A DNA stretch of 64,000 nucleotides from Struthidea cinerea (lineage: Eukaryota; Chordata; Aves; Passeriformes; Corcoracidae). Position 1 is the first letter of the stretch. Each line of letters starts with the position of its first letter. Shown piece by piece: positions 36,901 through 44,998 of the stretch. Where the stretch lies: contig VZTI01004546.1 of NCBI GenBank assembly GCA_013397865.1, positions 36,542 to 100,541 on the forward strand, written 5' to 3'. The notes beneath the pieces were generated by a model that searched no databases, was not told the DNA's origin, and saw only the letters and a list, made by a program, of their open reading frames with translations. Both the position numbers and the translations under genes were made by a program.

Positions 36901-39758
36901 TCACAGCCACACCCCACTATTCAGTGCACACCAAGCCCCGGTAAGCAGCCAGGGAAACCCTTTAAACAGAGTTGAGATCCTTTGAGCTTCTCTAAATCCC
37001 CAGGATCCCCCACCACCTTTCAGATCAGAAGCCTGATAGGTTGTGCTCAGGCCAAATGGGGGATGGGTGAGGAGTTTCCTTCTCCCTGTTGGATGCAGCT
37101 GCCCTCCTATGAGGAGAGGCCCAGGTCAGGATAAGCCTGATCGAGAATCCCAGGTATCACCAGCTCCTCCATCCACCGACCTGCTGCACTCAGATCTGGC
37201 TCTCCAAAAGCCCCTGTTCCCTTGTGTGACTTACACTTGGCTTTGTCTCAGCCAGCCCGGAATATTGCATGGCAAGGCCTTGTTCCTGATGTCCTGATCA
37301 TACCCACGGCACTGCAAACTGCTGGGATACTTCGCTCTGTTCACTGAGGGAGGGAGAGCAGGGAGGCACTGGACTGCACATGCTGGCTGGGGCTCGAGGA
37401 AGTTGCTTCTGATTTTGTCCCTGTTCATAGCTCAGTGGAGTCCTACACAAGCACACCTGGAGGCTGGAGAGGTCTGGTCCCAGCCAGCCTGCTGTAGGAC
37501 ACTGGCAGGGACAGTTTCCACCAGTTGTTCCACTGAGTTTGTTGCAAAAGGAACAAGATTTCATCTGAGGGCACGTCCTGCTGCCTGGCACTCTGAGCTT
37601 CACCTCCTTTGAGATGAAAATTATTTCTCCATTTCCTCTAATTTTGTTTGCTCTCTACCACCTAAAACTTCTACCATCCTGTTTTTGTTTTTGCTGAGCC
37701 CCTCACTGAAACATCCCAATCCCTCCCAGAGGCAATTGTATGCCATCGCCCACTCTCTCTTTCCCCACTCTCTTCTTTTTTCTTTGGCAAACAGCTTCCA
37801 CACCAGTCCTCTTTTTACCCCTCCATGACCTTCCCTTACTCACTCCCCCCTCCATCCACTTCTGTTCTTTCTTTCTCCTGACATCCTTCCACGTTTTGTC
37901 TGCCCAGACCCCTCTGTCTCTCCCCTGCCATGCCAGCTCCCTCCCTCTTTCCCTCATGCCCAGACATTTCAGCTCATGGTGCTCATCCCCTCTGTGCAGA
38001 GGCCATTCATGCAGAAACAGTCAGACACCTCTTAGCCAAGGCTTTGAGTGTACAGAGAGAGGCTGGCAATGCCAGAGCAGGATACAGCATCCTGACAGAT
38101 CTCCACACCACTAACTCCCAGGGGGAACATGAGAAGGAGCAGGTAATGGTAGAGGGCCCCAAATGCCAAGCCAACTCCAGGAGAGTGGGTCAGTCTGGAG
38201 TCACGACCTTTTTACATTCTGGGAGCTCTGATCAGTTTGTTGTTTCTTACTTTTCATTTCAGCCTCTCCCTGCACCTTTTTTCTGCCCTAGACAAGATCT
38301 GAGAGGATGCCAGAGGCACTCCAGTGTGGGGTCAGGAGCGCAGGGGAGAGCCAAGAGGCAGCTGTGGAAGAGGGTGGACAATGTCTTATTTTCCTCACCA
38401 GCCCTCAGCACTCACATGGCTGGGGGGGCCAGGAGAGGGCTGGGACTTGGCCACCACTCTGAGCAGCACCACTAGAGAGAAGCAGTGTCTGCTGGGTGTA
38501 ACCTGGGGTTTGTCTTCCAGGTCCCTTCAAGCCCTGTGATCACCTCTTTGAGAGCTGGATCATCCGCCTGGGAGTCTGGGTCATCGTTCTGGTCTCGGTG
38601 CTCTGCAATGGGCTGGTCATCCTGGCTGTCTTTGCTTCCCCCAGCTACCTCTCCCCAGTGAAGTTCCTCGTGGGCTCCATCGCTGGGGCCAACATGCTGA
38701 CGGGCATCTCCTGCAGCATGCTGGCCCTCGTGGACACTCTCACCTACGGCCACTTTGCCAGATACGGCGCCAGATGGGAGACGGGTGCGGGCTGCAGGGT
38801 GACAGGGTTCCTGTCTGTGTTGGCCTCCCAGGCTGCCATCTTCCTGCTGACCCTGGCTGCTGTGCAGTGCAGCCTCTCAGCCTCCTGCGTGCGGGGCTAT
38901 GGAAAGTCCCCCTCCCTGGGCAAGGTCAAGGCTGCTGCCTGCTGCTGCCTGTTGCTGTCCTCTGTGGCTGCCGTTCTGCCTCTCTTCTCCATTGGGGAAT
39001 ACGGAGCATCCCCTCTCTGCCTCCCATACCCCATCCCAGAGGGGAAACCCGCCACCCTGGGCTTCACTGTGGCCTTGGTGATGACAAACATGCTCTGCTT
39101 CCTGACTATCACCGGCACCTACATCCGACTCTACTGCAACCTGCTGAAGGGGGAGTTCAGCGCTGTCTGGGACTGCGCCATGGTCAAGCATGTGGCCTGG
39201 CTGATCTTCACCAACTGCCTCCTCTACTGCCCAGTGGCCTTCCTCACTTTCTCCTCTACCCTCAATCTCTTCCTTATCACCCCAGAGGTCATCAAATCAG
39301 TCTTCCTTGTGGTCCTGCCCTTGCCCGCCTGCCTCAACCCCTTGCTCTACCTGCTCTTCAACCCCCACTTCAGAGATGACTTCCGCCTGCTGAGGCAGAA
39401 AGGGCAGGACAAGGGCAGCTTCTCCCAGTCCTGCAGGGCTGATGACATGGAGAAAAGCTCCTATGACTCCACCCAGGCTCTGGTGAACTTCTCCGACATT
39501 GACCACGCGTTTGAGACACCTGATTCCCTGGGAGTGCGCCCCATCCTTGACAGCTACAGCTTCCCCTCCATGACGCTCATCCCCTGCCAGCAAAGGGTGG
39601 GCACTAGGGGGAAGGAGAGGGGCTTCTCTGAGCATTGTCCCTGCCTCAATGACAGTGAGATGCTGATAACTTCAGAGAGCCAAGATCTGTCTGGCAGCAG
39701 CCTCCGGATAACCTTCTTCCCCTCCCCACCCACACCGCCCTACACATCTCACTTGTAA
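12901..39758 (+). CDS. LGR6: LGR6, R-spondin receptor (3' twelve coding exons; 5' end outside window)
   Basis: Joined exons: 12901-12969, 14391-14462, 15614-15685, 16727-16795, 17737-17808, 20903-20968, 23431-23502, 25372-25443, 26595-26720, 30423-30583, 36860-36940, 38521-39758. They give 722 residues plus a stop in one open frame. Order: eight LRR exons of 22-24 residues with phase-2 borders, a last LRR/cap exon, two hinge exons with phase-1 borders, then the seven-helix exon. Family knowledge: LGR4/5/6 bind R-spondins at the cell surface and raise Wnt/beta-catenin signalling by sequestering ZNRF3/RNF43; they do not couple clearly to G proteins. Assignment to LGR6 rather than LGR4/5 rests on my recollection of human LGR6, for example FPDLKGTTSLE, VPYAYQCC, GEYGASPLCLPY and VLPLPACLNPLLYLLFNPHF. 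Human LGR6 is 967 residues, so roughly a quarter is missing upstream. Confidence 0.96.
12970..14390 (+). other. LGR6 intron
   Basis: 1.4-kb GT-AG intron. No repeat or further exon recognised. Confidence 0.85.
14391..14462 (+). CDS. LGR6: LGR6 exon: single LRR
   Basis: Acceptor TTTCTCCCAACAG ends at 14390; donor GTAAGA starts at 14463. 72 nt, phase 2 on both sides. It encodes GFHNNNIKAIPENAFVGNPL followed by LQTI. The asparagine-rich start fits the LxxNxI core of an LRR. Spliced to the previous exon it restores CTC (Leu). Confidence 0.95.
14463..15613 (+). other. LGR6 intron
   Basis: 1.15-kb GT-AG intron with nothing recognisable inside. Confidence 0.85.
15614..15685 (+). CDS. LGR6: LGR6 exon: single LRR
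   Basis: Acceptor CCCATTGCAG ends at 15613; donor GTAAGT starts at 15686. 72 nt, phase 2. It encodes HFYDNPIQFVGQSAFQYLPK then LHTL. The repeat is almost the same as the human LGR6 repeat I recall, which has R in place of Q in VGQS. Frame is kept with both neighbours. Confidence 0.95.
15686..16726 (+). other. LGR6 intron
   Basis: 1.0-kb GT-AG intron. Long open frames on the minus strand (about 15336-16220) have no protein resemblance that I can name. Confidence 0.85.
16727..16795 (+). CDS. LGR6: LGR6 exon: single LRR
   Basis: Acceptor TTTCTCTGCAG ends at 16726; donor GTGAGT starts at 16796. 69 nt, phase 2. It encodes SLNGATDIREFPDLKGTTSL then EVL. The SLNGA.DI.EFPDLKGT signature is a strong family marker of the LGR4/5/6 ectodomain, where this LRR is slightly irregular. 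Confidence 0.95.
16796..17736 (+). other. LGR6 intron
   Basis: 0.94-kb GT-AG intron with an internal T-rich tract near 17017-17050. Confidence 0.85.
17737..17808 (+). CDS. LGR6: LGR6 exon: single LRR
   Basis: Acceptor CCCTCTAG ends at 17736; donor GTGAGT starts at 17809. 72 nt, phase 2. It encodes TLTRAGIHFLPRRMCQQLPS then LRVL. The single cysteine in the MCQQLP segment is a known feature of this repeat in the family. Confidence 0.95.
17809..20902 (+). other. LGR6 intron with a CR1 fragment
   Basis: 3.1-kb GT-AG intron. It contains a minus-strand CR1 tail (19426-19680) and a 14-base A run near 19951. The rest shows nothing recognisable. Confidence 0.85.
19426..19680 (-). mobile_element. CR1 LINE 3' fragment
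   Basis: Reverse-complement CR1 tail: ATCATGGTACCTCCTGAGCT, then GGAAGGGACCCGCAAGGATC and ATCGAGTCCAACTCCTGGCT. The trace continues through CTCCTTGAGCTCTGG. Right border estimated. Confidence 0.8.
20903..20968 (+). CDS. LGR6: LGR6 exon: short single LRR (22 residues)
   Basis: Acceptor TTCCCCTGCAG ends at 20902; donor GTGAGT starts at 20969. 66 nt, phase 2. It encodes ELSHNQIEELPSFHRCQQLE then EL. The repeat is one turn shorter than its neighbours, as is usual for this LRR in LGR proteins. Confidence 0.95.
20969..23430 (+). other. LGR6 intron
   Basis: 2.5-kb GT-AG intron. An A-rich, low-complexity block (AAACAAACAAAC type) lies at about 21549-21600. No mobile element recognised. Confidence 0.85.
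23431..23502 (+). CDS. LGR6: LGR6 exon: single LRR with a GC splice donor
   Basis: Acceptor GTTTTTCCAG ends at 23430. The 72-nt exon encodes GLQHNKIHEIRADTFVQLMA then LRSI, with the last codon (ATA) split across the intron. The donor at 23503 reads GCAAGT, not GTAAGT. No in-frame GT donor is available: the nearby GTATTG at 23507 would add four bases and break the frame. A GC-AG intron is therefore the simplest reading. The other 10 introns in the window have GT donors. Confidence 0.93.
23503..25371 (+). other. LGR6 GC-AG intron with an LTR-like element
   Basis: 1.9-kb intron starting GCAAGT and ending CTTGCAG. It holds copy D of the TGTCGCTG-ended element (24288-24661). Confidence 0.85.
24288..24661 (+). 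mobile_element. LTR-like element copy D, 3' end lost
   Basis: Starts TGTCGCTGTTACGTCCGAGG and matches copy A (10287-10686, opposite strand) up to CTTTTTAGCACCTA at 24660. It lacks the final ~25 bases, including the closing inverted repeat. A TATA-like ACTTTATAGG lies about 100 bases in. No coding content. Confidence 0.75.
25372..25443 (+). CDS. LGR6: LGR6 exon: single LRR
   Basis: Acceptor CCTTGCAG ends at 25371; donor GTAAGT starts at 25444. 72 nt, phase 2. It encodes DLSWNYIQFIHPEAFVTLHS then LTKL. Its first base, A, completes the isoleucine codon left open by the GC-donor exon, which supports that splice. Confidence 0.95.
25444..26594 (+). other. LGR6 intron
   Basis: 1.15-kb GT-AG intron with a short TA-rich run near 25648-25662. 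The stretch 25800-26110 is AT-rich. Confidence 0.85.
26595..26720 (+). CDS. LGR6: LGR6 exon: last LRR and start of the C-terminal cap
   Basis: Acceptor CCTCACCAG ends at 26594. The 126-nt exon encodes DLTDNQLVTLPLEGLAGLTH, then LKLQGNPALSEPFTKESFPK and M, with the first two bases of an arginine codon at its end. The donor GTACTTGG at 26721 fits the consensus poorly beyond GTA. If this intron were retained, the frame would run on for only four more residues (YLEL) to a stop at 26734-26736. Confidence 0.95.
27580..27888 (-). mobile_element. Older CR1 LINE, 3' half of an interrupted copy
   Basis: Reverse-complement CR1 tail: CCCCCTGCCATGGGCAGGGA, then GGAACACTTCCAGGGATGGA and GGGCACCCTGTGCCAGGGCC. 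The reading stops at GTCCCTCTCCGGCTCTCTT and resumes at 28423 with AAGCCCCTTTAGGCACTGG, exactly the next CR1 segment as seen uninterrupted at 44650-44720. Confidence 0.88.
27889..28422 (-). mobile_element. Younger CR1 LINE inserted into the older copy
   Basis: Begins CACAGAACCACAGAATCAGA (the reverse-complement CR1 3' end) and runs through CATCAAGTCCAACCTGTGCC, CTGGGCAGCCCCTTCCAATG and CAATGTCTTTCTTGAAGTGA. It is a different CR1 subfamily from the host copy. The host CR1 continues on both sides, so this is a nested insertion. Confidence 0.88.
28423..28600 (-). mobile_element. Older CR1 LINE, 5' part of the interrupted copy
   Basis: Continuation of the copy at 27580-27888: AAGCCCCTTTAGGCACTGGA, CTCCCTGGAGCCTCCTCTTC and AGCAGAGGGGCTCCAGCCCT, then GGAGCATCTCTGTGGCCTCC. 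The end is blurred by truncation. Confidence 0.85.
30048..30165 (+). pseudogene. U6 snRNA pseudogene
   Basis: Clear U6 spliceosomal RNA likeness: GCAGCACAT, then CAGAGAAGATCAGCATGGCT, CCTGTGCAAGGACATCACAC, AAATTCATGGAGTG and a final T run (30158-30165). Near the 5' end, the bases GAGCACAT appear inserted as a near-duplicate of AGCACAT. Several core positions differ (ACAGAGAAGATTAGC is ACAGAGAAGATCAGC; GCGCAAGGATGAC is GTGCAAGGACATC), and no upstream snRNA promoter element is evident. It is a retrocopy and not a working gene. Confidence 0.88.
30166..30310 (+). mobile_element. tRNA-Ile/CR1 SINE (TguSINE1 type)
   Basis: The tRNA-Ile-like head GAGGTTAGCTCAGCTGGTTA (box A) and GATTGATCCCTGTATGGGCC (box B region) is followed by a CR1-derived tail: GATGATCCTTGTGGGTCCCT, TCCAACTCAGAATATTTTGT and GACTCTGT. 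I recognise this as the TguSINE1 family of passerine birds. It starts right after the U6 T run, with only GACTC between. Confidence 0.88.
30423..30583 (+). CDS. LGR6: LGR6 exon: cysteine-rich hinge
   Basis: Acceptor TTCTGTGCAG ends at 30422; donor GTGAGT starts at 30584. 161 nt, entering in phase 2 and leaving in phase 1. It encodes VLEVPYAYQCCAYGSCSSFF, then an acidic stretch (EDMSPEEEDPHKR). The clustered cysteines cap the LRR array and link it to the helix bundle. The segment just after is acidic and variable, as expected for the hinge. Confidence 0.95.
32801..33165 (+). mobile_element. LTR-like element copy C
   Basis: Starts TGTCGCTGTAACGTACCGAG, has a TATA-like GGTTTATATAGC at about 32884, and matches copy B through ACAAAAACCCGTAGCAGTGT, GCTTTCATGAGAACCACAGA and AAAGCTTTTCAGCATCTACA. 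The 3' border is not clear; similarity to copy B ends near 33165, and the element may run somewhat further. Confidence 0.7.
33931..34200 (-). mobile_element. CR1 LINE 3' fragment with internal deletion
   Basis: Reverse-complement CR1: TACCACAGAATTGTAGAATG, GCACTTCCAGGGATGGGGCA, AGCCCCTTTAGGCACTGGAA, GCCTTCTCTTCTCCAGGCTG. About 100 bases present in the copy at 44440-44998, between CACAGCTTCTCT and CCAGCTCTC, are absent here. Confidence 0.85.
36860..36940 (+). CDS. LGR6: LGR6 exon: acidic hinge
   Basis: Acceptor TTCTCCCCAG ends at 36859; donor GTAAGC starts at 36941. 81 nt, phase 1 on both sides. It encodes DLDADDLQLDLEESQPHPTI then QCTPSPG. The cysteine in IQCTP is the conserved one before the first helix; the rest is Asp/Glu-rich linker. 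It lies 6.3 kb after the previous exon. Confidence 0.94.
36941..38520 (+). other. LGR6 intron with pyrimidine-rich tract
   Basis: 1.6-kb GT-AG intron before the seven-helix exon. Between about 37620 and 37935 the + strand is strongly C/T-biased (runs such as CCACTCTCTCTTTCCCCACT). No mobile element recognised. Confidence 0.8.
38521..39758 (+). CDS. LGR6: LGR6 last coding exon: seven-helix domain and tail
   Basis: Acceptor TTTGTCTTCCAG ends at 38520; stop TAA at 39756-39758. After GPFKPCDHLFESW come seven hydrophobic segments near 38556-38640, 38660-38740, 38800-38880, 38925-39000, 39055-39130, 39185-39265 and 39285-39365. Cysteines coded at 38793 and 39018 can form the usual bridge from the helix 3 top to extracellular loop 2. 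Helix 7 has NPLLY (39336-39350), matching NPxxY. The position after helix 3 reads QCSLSASCVRG, with no E/DRY motif; LGR4/5/6 are known to lack clear G-protein coupling. The tail has SYDSTQALV (STQALV at 39468-39485), a serine/threonine segment I recall as conserved in the family. The protein ends in TPPYTSHL. Confidence 0.97.
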
Positions 39759-41070
39759 ACCTCCTCGGAGCAGCCGTGGGAGCAGCCCCACAGCACACGC
39801 CGAGGGCCAACACCAGTGCCGAGGGGCCAGCAAGGTGACACAAACTGCTCCCTGGAAAGCACCAGTACAACCTGTCTACCCTCATCCCCATCATACCTGC
39901 CCGGGCAACAGGCACCGCTCTGCCAGCTGCCCCTGGCCTAGAAGGGCTCTGACTGAGCTCCAGACACTCAGGGCTGGCCACGGGGGGAGACAATCCCTGT
40001 GTGAGTCTCACTTCTGCTAGGAACTGTCTGGGAGAGAGCCCCACTGCCTCAGGAAGTGGGTCAGGGAAACCGTCCTCCTCCTCACCCTGCAGCATCACCA
40101 GCCAGGAGGAGCCTGCAGCGAAGCCAAGCGCGTCTTCCCAAGACAGAGACGTCTTAGCCAAAGCCGTTGCTCTGTGGCAACCGCTGGAAACGGCCAACTG
40201 TGATGGCACGGCCACCCACAGGAACCCCAGGCCTTGTCCTCTAGGGCTCTCTGCAGGTCCCACACACCCCTGGAAATGAGCTGGTGTCTGTCTCACACTG
40301 TCAAAAGCAGCGTATCCATGTGTACACCTGAGTTTTGGACCATCTCTATTTTGGGAATCCCCACTTATTCACTGGGAGCCTCATGGGTTGGACACAACTC
40401 TCACTTCCAGCCAAGACCAGGAGCTGGGGATGCTCAGTGTTTCAATCTGACCTGCAGTGTCTCACAAGGGGTCTCTGAAACCCACAGCAGCCAAACCCAA
40501 ACAGTTCCCAGAAAAACCCATGTGCTCTGCCTCAGGTCACCCAGCAGCACCCAGCCAAGGCACCCAAGGGCACACCGGGCCCCCTCCACCTTTGCCACCC
40601 CCCGCTTCACACAGCATAGCACACCTGGGGCATTCCTGTCTGTAGCCACCTGCCTCCTGGTCAGACATGGTGAAAATGGGGTCTGATTGCCTCATTGCCC
40701 CCAAACCTCACTCCTGGAAGAGGCTCTTGGTTCTGGGTACCTGTCCCACACACAGTGTAGCCATTTTGGGGACTGCATGTGCCTTCTCCTATTTTAAGGG
40801 CAGGCAGCTGGTATAGAAGGAGGAAACAGAAATCAGCATTGTGGGATGGTGGCATCAGGAGGACACAGGGAACAGCCTCAAATCCACTCCCTGCAGCTCA
40901 GGGATCTTCCAAATCCATTGACTCCATCACAAACCCTCCCAGTGCCACCCGGTGCAGCAGGGAGCCCTGCGCTCAGAGCTCAGGCCCTGGGCAAAGCTTT
41001 GGTTCTGCTGACGTTACTGCAGCTGTTTGTCACTCATTGTCATGAGATAATAAATGAGCCCCATTGCTGA
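39759..41070 (+). other. LGR6: LGR6 3' untranslated region
   Basis: This stretch follows the LGR6 stop without a further splice signal that I would trust, and runs to the first strong polyadenylation signal. It is moderately GC-rich, contains no recognisable repeat, and its open frames look random. The right end is set 15-20 bases past AATAAA, so it is approximate. Confidence 0.75.
41049..41054 (+). promoter_or_regulatory. LGR6: Polyadenylation signal of LGR6
   Basis: Canonical AATAAA about 1.3 kb after the stop codon. It is followed by a GT-rich stretch (41072-41100: TGGCTGGTTTCTGTCC), as expected for a cleavage-stimulation element. I saw no other AATAAA between the stop and this site. Confidence 0.8.
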
Positions 41071-41819
41071 CCAGTGGCTGGTTTCTGTCCTCTTTCATGT
41101 GAGGAGCACCTTGGTGGTTCTCTTGGCAGCTGCTGTGCCTTGGGTGTTGTCTGCATTGTCCGAGCGAGAGCTGGGAAATTGTGTTGTGTCCACGTGAGCT
41201 GACATGACCCTCCCCACGCCTCTCCTCCTGAGGGAAGAGCCAAATCACCCACCTTTATGCAGCAGAACTGTAGCACCAGGGTCCCTCTCCAGGTGCCAAG
41301 GACCAGACTCCTGTGAGCTGTGCCCTGTGATCTGCTGCTCAGGGGTTTGGGTTCATGAGCAGGACAGAGTCTGTGGCATAAAAGTGTAAGGACATCATAT
41401 AACAGGGTCTCCCACGCAAAGCCAGGCTCACCAGCCAGAATCTGGCTCTGCTTGCCTCCTCTGCACTTGAGCCCTGTGGTCTTATCTCAAGAAGAAAAAC
41501 TTGAGAGATAGCAAGAAATCAGAGGAACAAGATCCAAGGATTAGAGAAGAGGATGGGACCCCCAAATTTAGTGACAAAATGCAAAGCTCTGCTACAGTCT
41601 TCAGGTGGGAACTGTGAAAAACATGGCCTGTTGTGAGACTTGAATCCTCATCCAGACTTCTGATTTCCTACATATGCTCAAAATCTGTTTTCATGTTTGG
41701 CTCATTAAAAACACGGAGCCATTTTCTTCCATGTCCCTAGGGCTACTCACGTGCACAGGACTGGGAAAGATTCATCCTAGGTCAATTTCCAGAAACAAAA
41801 TGCTCCTTTGGAAGTGAGA
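41071..41819. other. Intergenic stretch after LGR6
   Basis: Nothing recognisable: no coding potential, no repeat signature. Confidence 0.6.
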
Positions 41820-42276
41820 TCAACCTCCTGGAGCTAGTCCAGAGGAGGGCTACAAAGTTGATTATAGAGATGAAGCATGGGGAAAGGCTGAGAGAACTGA
41901 AATTGTTCAGCCTGGAGAAAAGAAACTCCAGGGTGACCTAACTGGGGCCTTCAAGTAGCTGAAGGGAGTCTGTAATAAAGATGAAGAGAGATTACTGACA
42001 AGGGCCTGGAGTTACAGGACAAAGGGGAATGGCTTCAAACTGACAGGGAGTAGGTTTGATTAGATATTGGGAAGAAATTCTTGGCTGTGAGGGTGCTGAG
42101 GCCCTGGCACAGGTTACCCAGAGAAGCTGTGGCTGCCCCATCCCTGGAAGTGTCCAAGGCCAGGCTGGATGGGGCTTGGAGCAACCTGGGCTAGTGGAAG
42201 GTGTCCCTGCCCATGGCAGGGATGGGACTGGATGAGCTTTAAGGTCCCTTCCCACTCAGGACAATTCTATGATCCC
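41820..42276 (+). mobile_element. CR1 LINE 3' fragment (long)
   Basis: Reads in order: CCTCCTGGAGCTAGTCCAGA, TTCAGCCTGGAGAAAAGAAA, ATATTGGGAAGAAATTCTTG, GGAAGTGTCCAAGGCCAGGC, GGTGTCCCTGCCCATGGCAG and the tail ACAATTCTATGATCC. About 460 bp, internally complete, 5'-truncated. Confidence 0.9.
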
Positions 42277-44439
42277 CAGCATAAACTCAAATTCCCTACC
42301 ACATATCCTTACTCCATAAGGAAATCTCTAACTGGAAGACACCCTAAAATAAACCCCACTGTCATTGACACGATGAGCATCATTACAAGTCACAAACTGC
42401 AACACTCTTGCCTGAAATCCCCTGCCCTGCACTGCTGCTGGGAGTACCTCCAAGCAGTCACTGAGGTACCCAAATGCACACGGGGCAGAAGCTGTCCCCA
42501 ACAGAGGGACACGTGAGCTCTCCAAGGGCACTGGGCCATCAGGGAACAGCCCTACATCATGATGGCAGCAGGAGCTGAGCAGCACTGGGGACAAGAAAAG
42601 CAGGATGCTGCATGGCCAGTGTAGCAGAAATGGAGACCCCAGCAAGCACACAGGGTTCCCAAACTGTCAGATGCTGTGCACAGCTCCTGTACATGTCAGG
42701 CTGCCATGACTGGACAGACTGTGGGGTAGAGGCAACAGCTTCCTTTTGGGATTGCACAAATTACAGCCCTCATCCAAAGGGTCTCTATACAGTTTCAGCC
42801 TAGGTGGGGTGTTGTTGTAGCCACTGTGGGGTAGAGCAATGGCAAACAGAGGTACAGACACCCTTGATGGCACTGAATGCAGAGGAACAGGGAGTCTGAG
42901 CCCAAGGCTACCAGGGGTCTGGCACAATCAGCTTTCCAGGGCTCATCCTTATCCCCTCTGGAGCTGGCTGAAGAGGAGGGAGAGCATCTGGGAGAGCCCA
43001 ACCCAGGAAGAGCCCGAGATAACAACAGGGTTGATACAGGTGAAAGCACTGCCCTGCCCATGAACAATTTCCTCAGGAAGCTGTGGAAGAGTCCACTGTG
43101 GGTCTGCATAAAAGCCCTCTGGGTTGGGTGGGCTCCTTGGTCAATGTGGGACTTCCCACACCCTCTTCTCCCAGACGAAGTGATGGCCAGCGGCCCTGCA
43201 GGCCCTGTCTGTGCCAGGGCCCAGACCAGGCCTGCCAAACTGAGACCTGCAGCACCTCACTCCATCTCTCAGGGCCTCCACAGCAAATGCTGTCCATGGA
43301 TGTGCTGACCATTACTTCCAGCTCACCCAGAATCCCCACTGCACCCTGTCCTCTGCCTCACTGATCTCTCCAGGCACGTGCCTGGAGGGTGTCCCTGGTG
43401 AGCCAAGGACAGGCTGCAGGGCACCTCTGGGGAAGGAGGGACTGAGAGAGCACCAGATCACCCCAAAGGGCCCTGAGCCCCAAAAGCAGACATGCTGTAA
43501 AGCACAGGAGCATTTCCTCGCTGTTCAGTGGGGAACCTTTTCCCATCAAGGGTCTCTTGGCTCTGTCCAGGGAAGCTCAGTTGCCTCTGAAAGCCAGTGT
43601 CCATCTCCTGGCAACTCAGGAACTGTCAGCCTCAAAGAGAACAAAGCTACTTGGAGCACTGCACAATGCACCAGCCAGGATCCTCTTATCCAGCTCCCAT
43701 GGGGCACAGAGCCCTTCCACGCGTCCTTGCTGCACAGGCCAGTCAGGGGAGCTTAACTGAGCACAAACTGGCCATGGAGCAGGGGTGAGATCTGCTCCCT
43801 CTGCTCCCCCAGGCCACAAGAGCCCCTCGGAGCCCATTTGCAGCACACACAGCCTGAAGCCCCCTCTGAGCTGCGTTCCTTGCAGGGTTGCTAAGGGGAA
43901 AGGAGGGAGCATGAACACAGAGCACTTTCTGTACTGACCAAAGAGGTGCCTGAGAAACAGTGAAAGTTTATGGATCTGCAGAAGTGCAGGAAACAGAAAC
44001 CAGCACCTTTCCATTGCCGCAGGCCATAAATCCAGAGTATGAGCTCTCTGGCAAACGCTCATTAAAGTGCCCTCCACCACATCTCTAACAGTGCACACGT
44101 CTTTCCACCCTACCAAACACTAAGTTCAGTAATTATCTAAAAAAAAAAAAAAAAAAAGTAAAAGCAATCCTACACCGCTCCATCTCCCTTCTGAGCAGCT
44201 GGTTTGGCCCTTACTGGTGCCACTCTGCCCACCTTTGGGCAGCTCAGCCCTCAACCAGTCACCTGGGGGTGACCCTGCTGCTTCCGCAGGCAGCACATCC
44301 TGCCTGGATTGGCCAGTCCCATGGGCAAGCAGGAGTCAACTTAGACTGTGTAACCCACTTCTGGTCACCAACACAGGTGTGAAATGATCTCAGCAGGCCA
44401 GAACAGGAGGCAGTTGTTACTCCCCATCCTCCACCAGCA
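42277..44439. other. Intergenic stretch
   Basis: No recognisable gene. An A run of about 19 bases sits at 44139-44157. Open frames on both strands near 42795-43364 have no recognised homology. Confidence 0.55.
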
Positions 44440-44998
44440 GGAGTTCATGAGGCTGCTCTTCTGCCTCCTCTCTGCTCCAGTCAGGTGAGACCCCACCTGC
44501 AGCTGCCTCCGGTTCTTGGGCCACCAACACAAAGATCTGTGGAACAAGTCCAGAGGAGGCCACTACGTTGATCACAGAGCTGGAGCCCCTCTGCTCTGGA
44601 GCCAGGCTGGGAGAGCTGGGAGTGTGCAACCTGGAGAAGAGAAGGCCCCAGGGAGACCTCAGAGCCCCTTCCAGTGCCTAAAGGGGCTCCAGGAGAGCTG
44701 GAGAGGGACTGGGGACAAGGAACTGGAGTAGTAGGACAAGGGAGAATGGCTTCCCACTGCCAGAGGGCAGGGATAGATGGGATATTGGGAAGGAATTGTT
44801 CCCTGTGAGGGTGGGGAGGCCCTGGCACAGGGTGCCCAGAGAAGCTGTGGCTGCCCCATTCCTGGAAGTGTCCAAGGCCAGGCTGGACAGGGCTTGGAAC
44901 AACCTGGGCTAGTGGAAAGTGTCCCTGCCCATGGCAGGGGGTGAGACAAGCTGAGCTTTAAGGTCCCTTCTGACCCAAATCATTCAGATTCCATAATT
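44440..44998 (+). mobile_element. CR1 LINE 3' fragment (long, little damaged)
   Basis: Reads through GATCACAGAGCTGGAGCCCC, CTGCTCTGGAGCCAGGCTGG, CCTTCCAGTGCCTAAAGGGG, GATGGGATATTGGGAAGGAA, CCTGGCACAGGGTGCCCAGA, GTGTCCCTGCCCATGGCAGG and the tail ATTCAGATTCCATAA. Useful as the uninterrupted reference for the nested copy at 27580-28600. Confidence 0.9.

Noticed and set aside
38774..39379. 201-codon + frame overlapping the seven-helix exon
   Set aside because: It is an alternative frame of the GC-rich LGR6 exon; the LGR6 frame explains the sequence fully.
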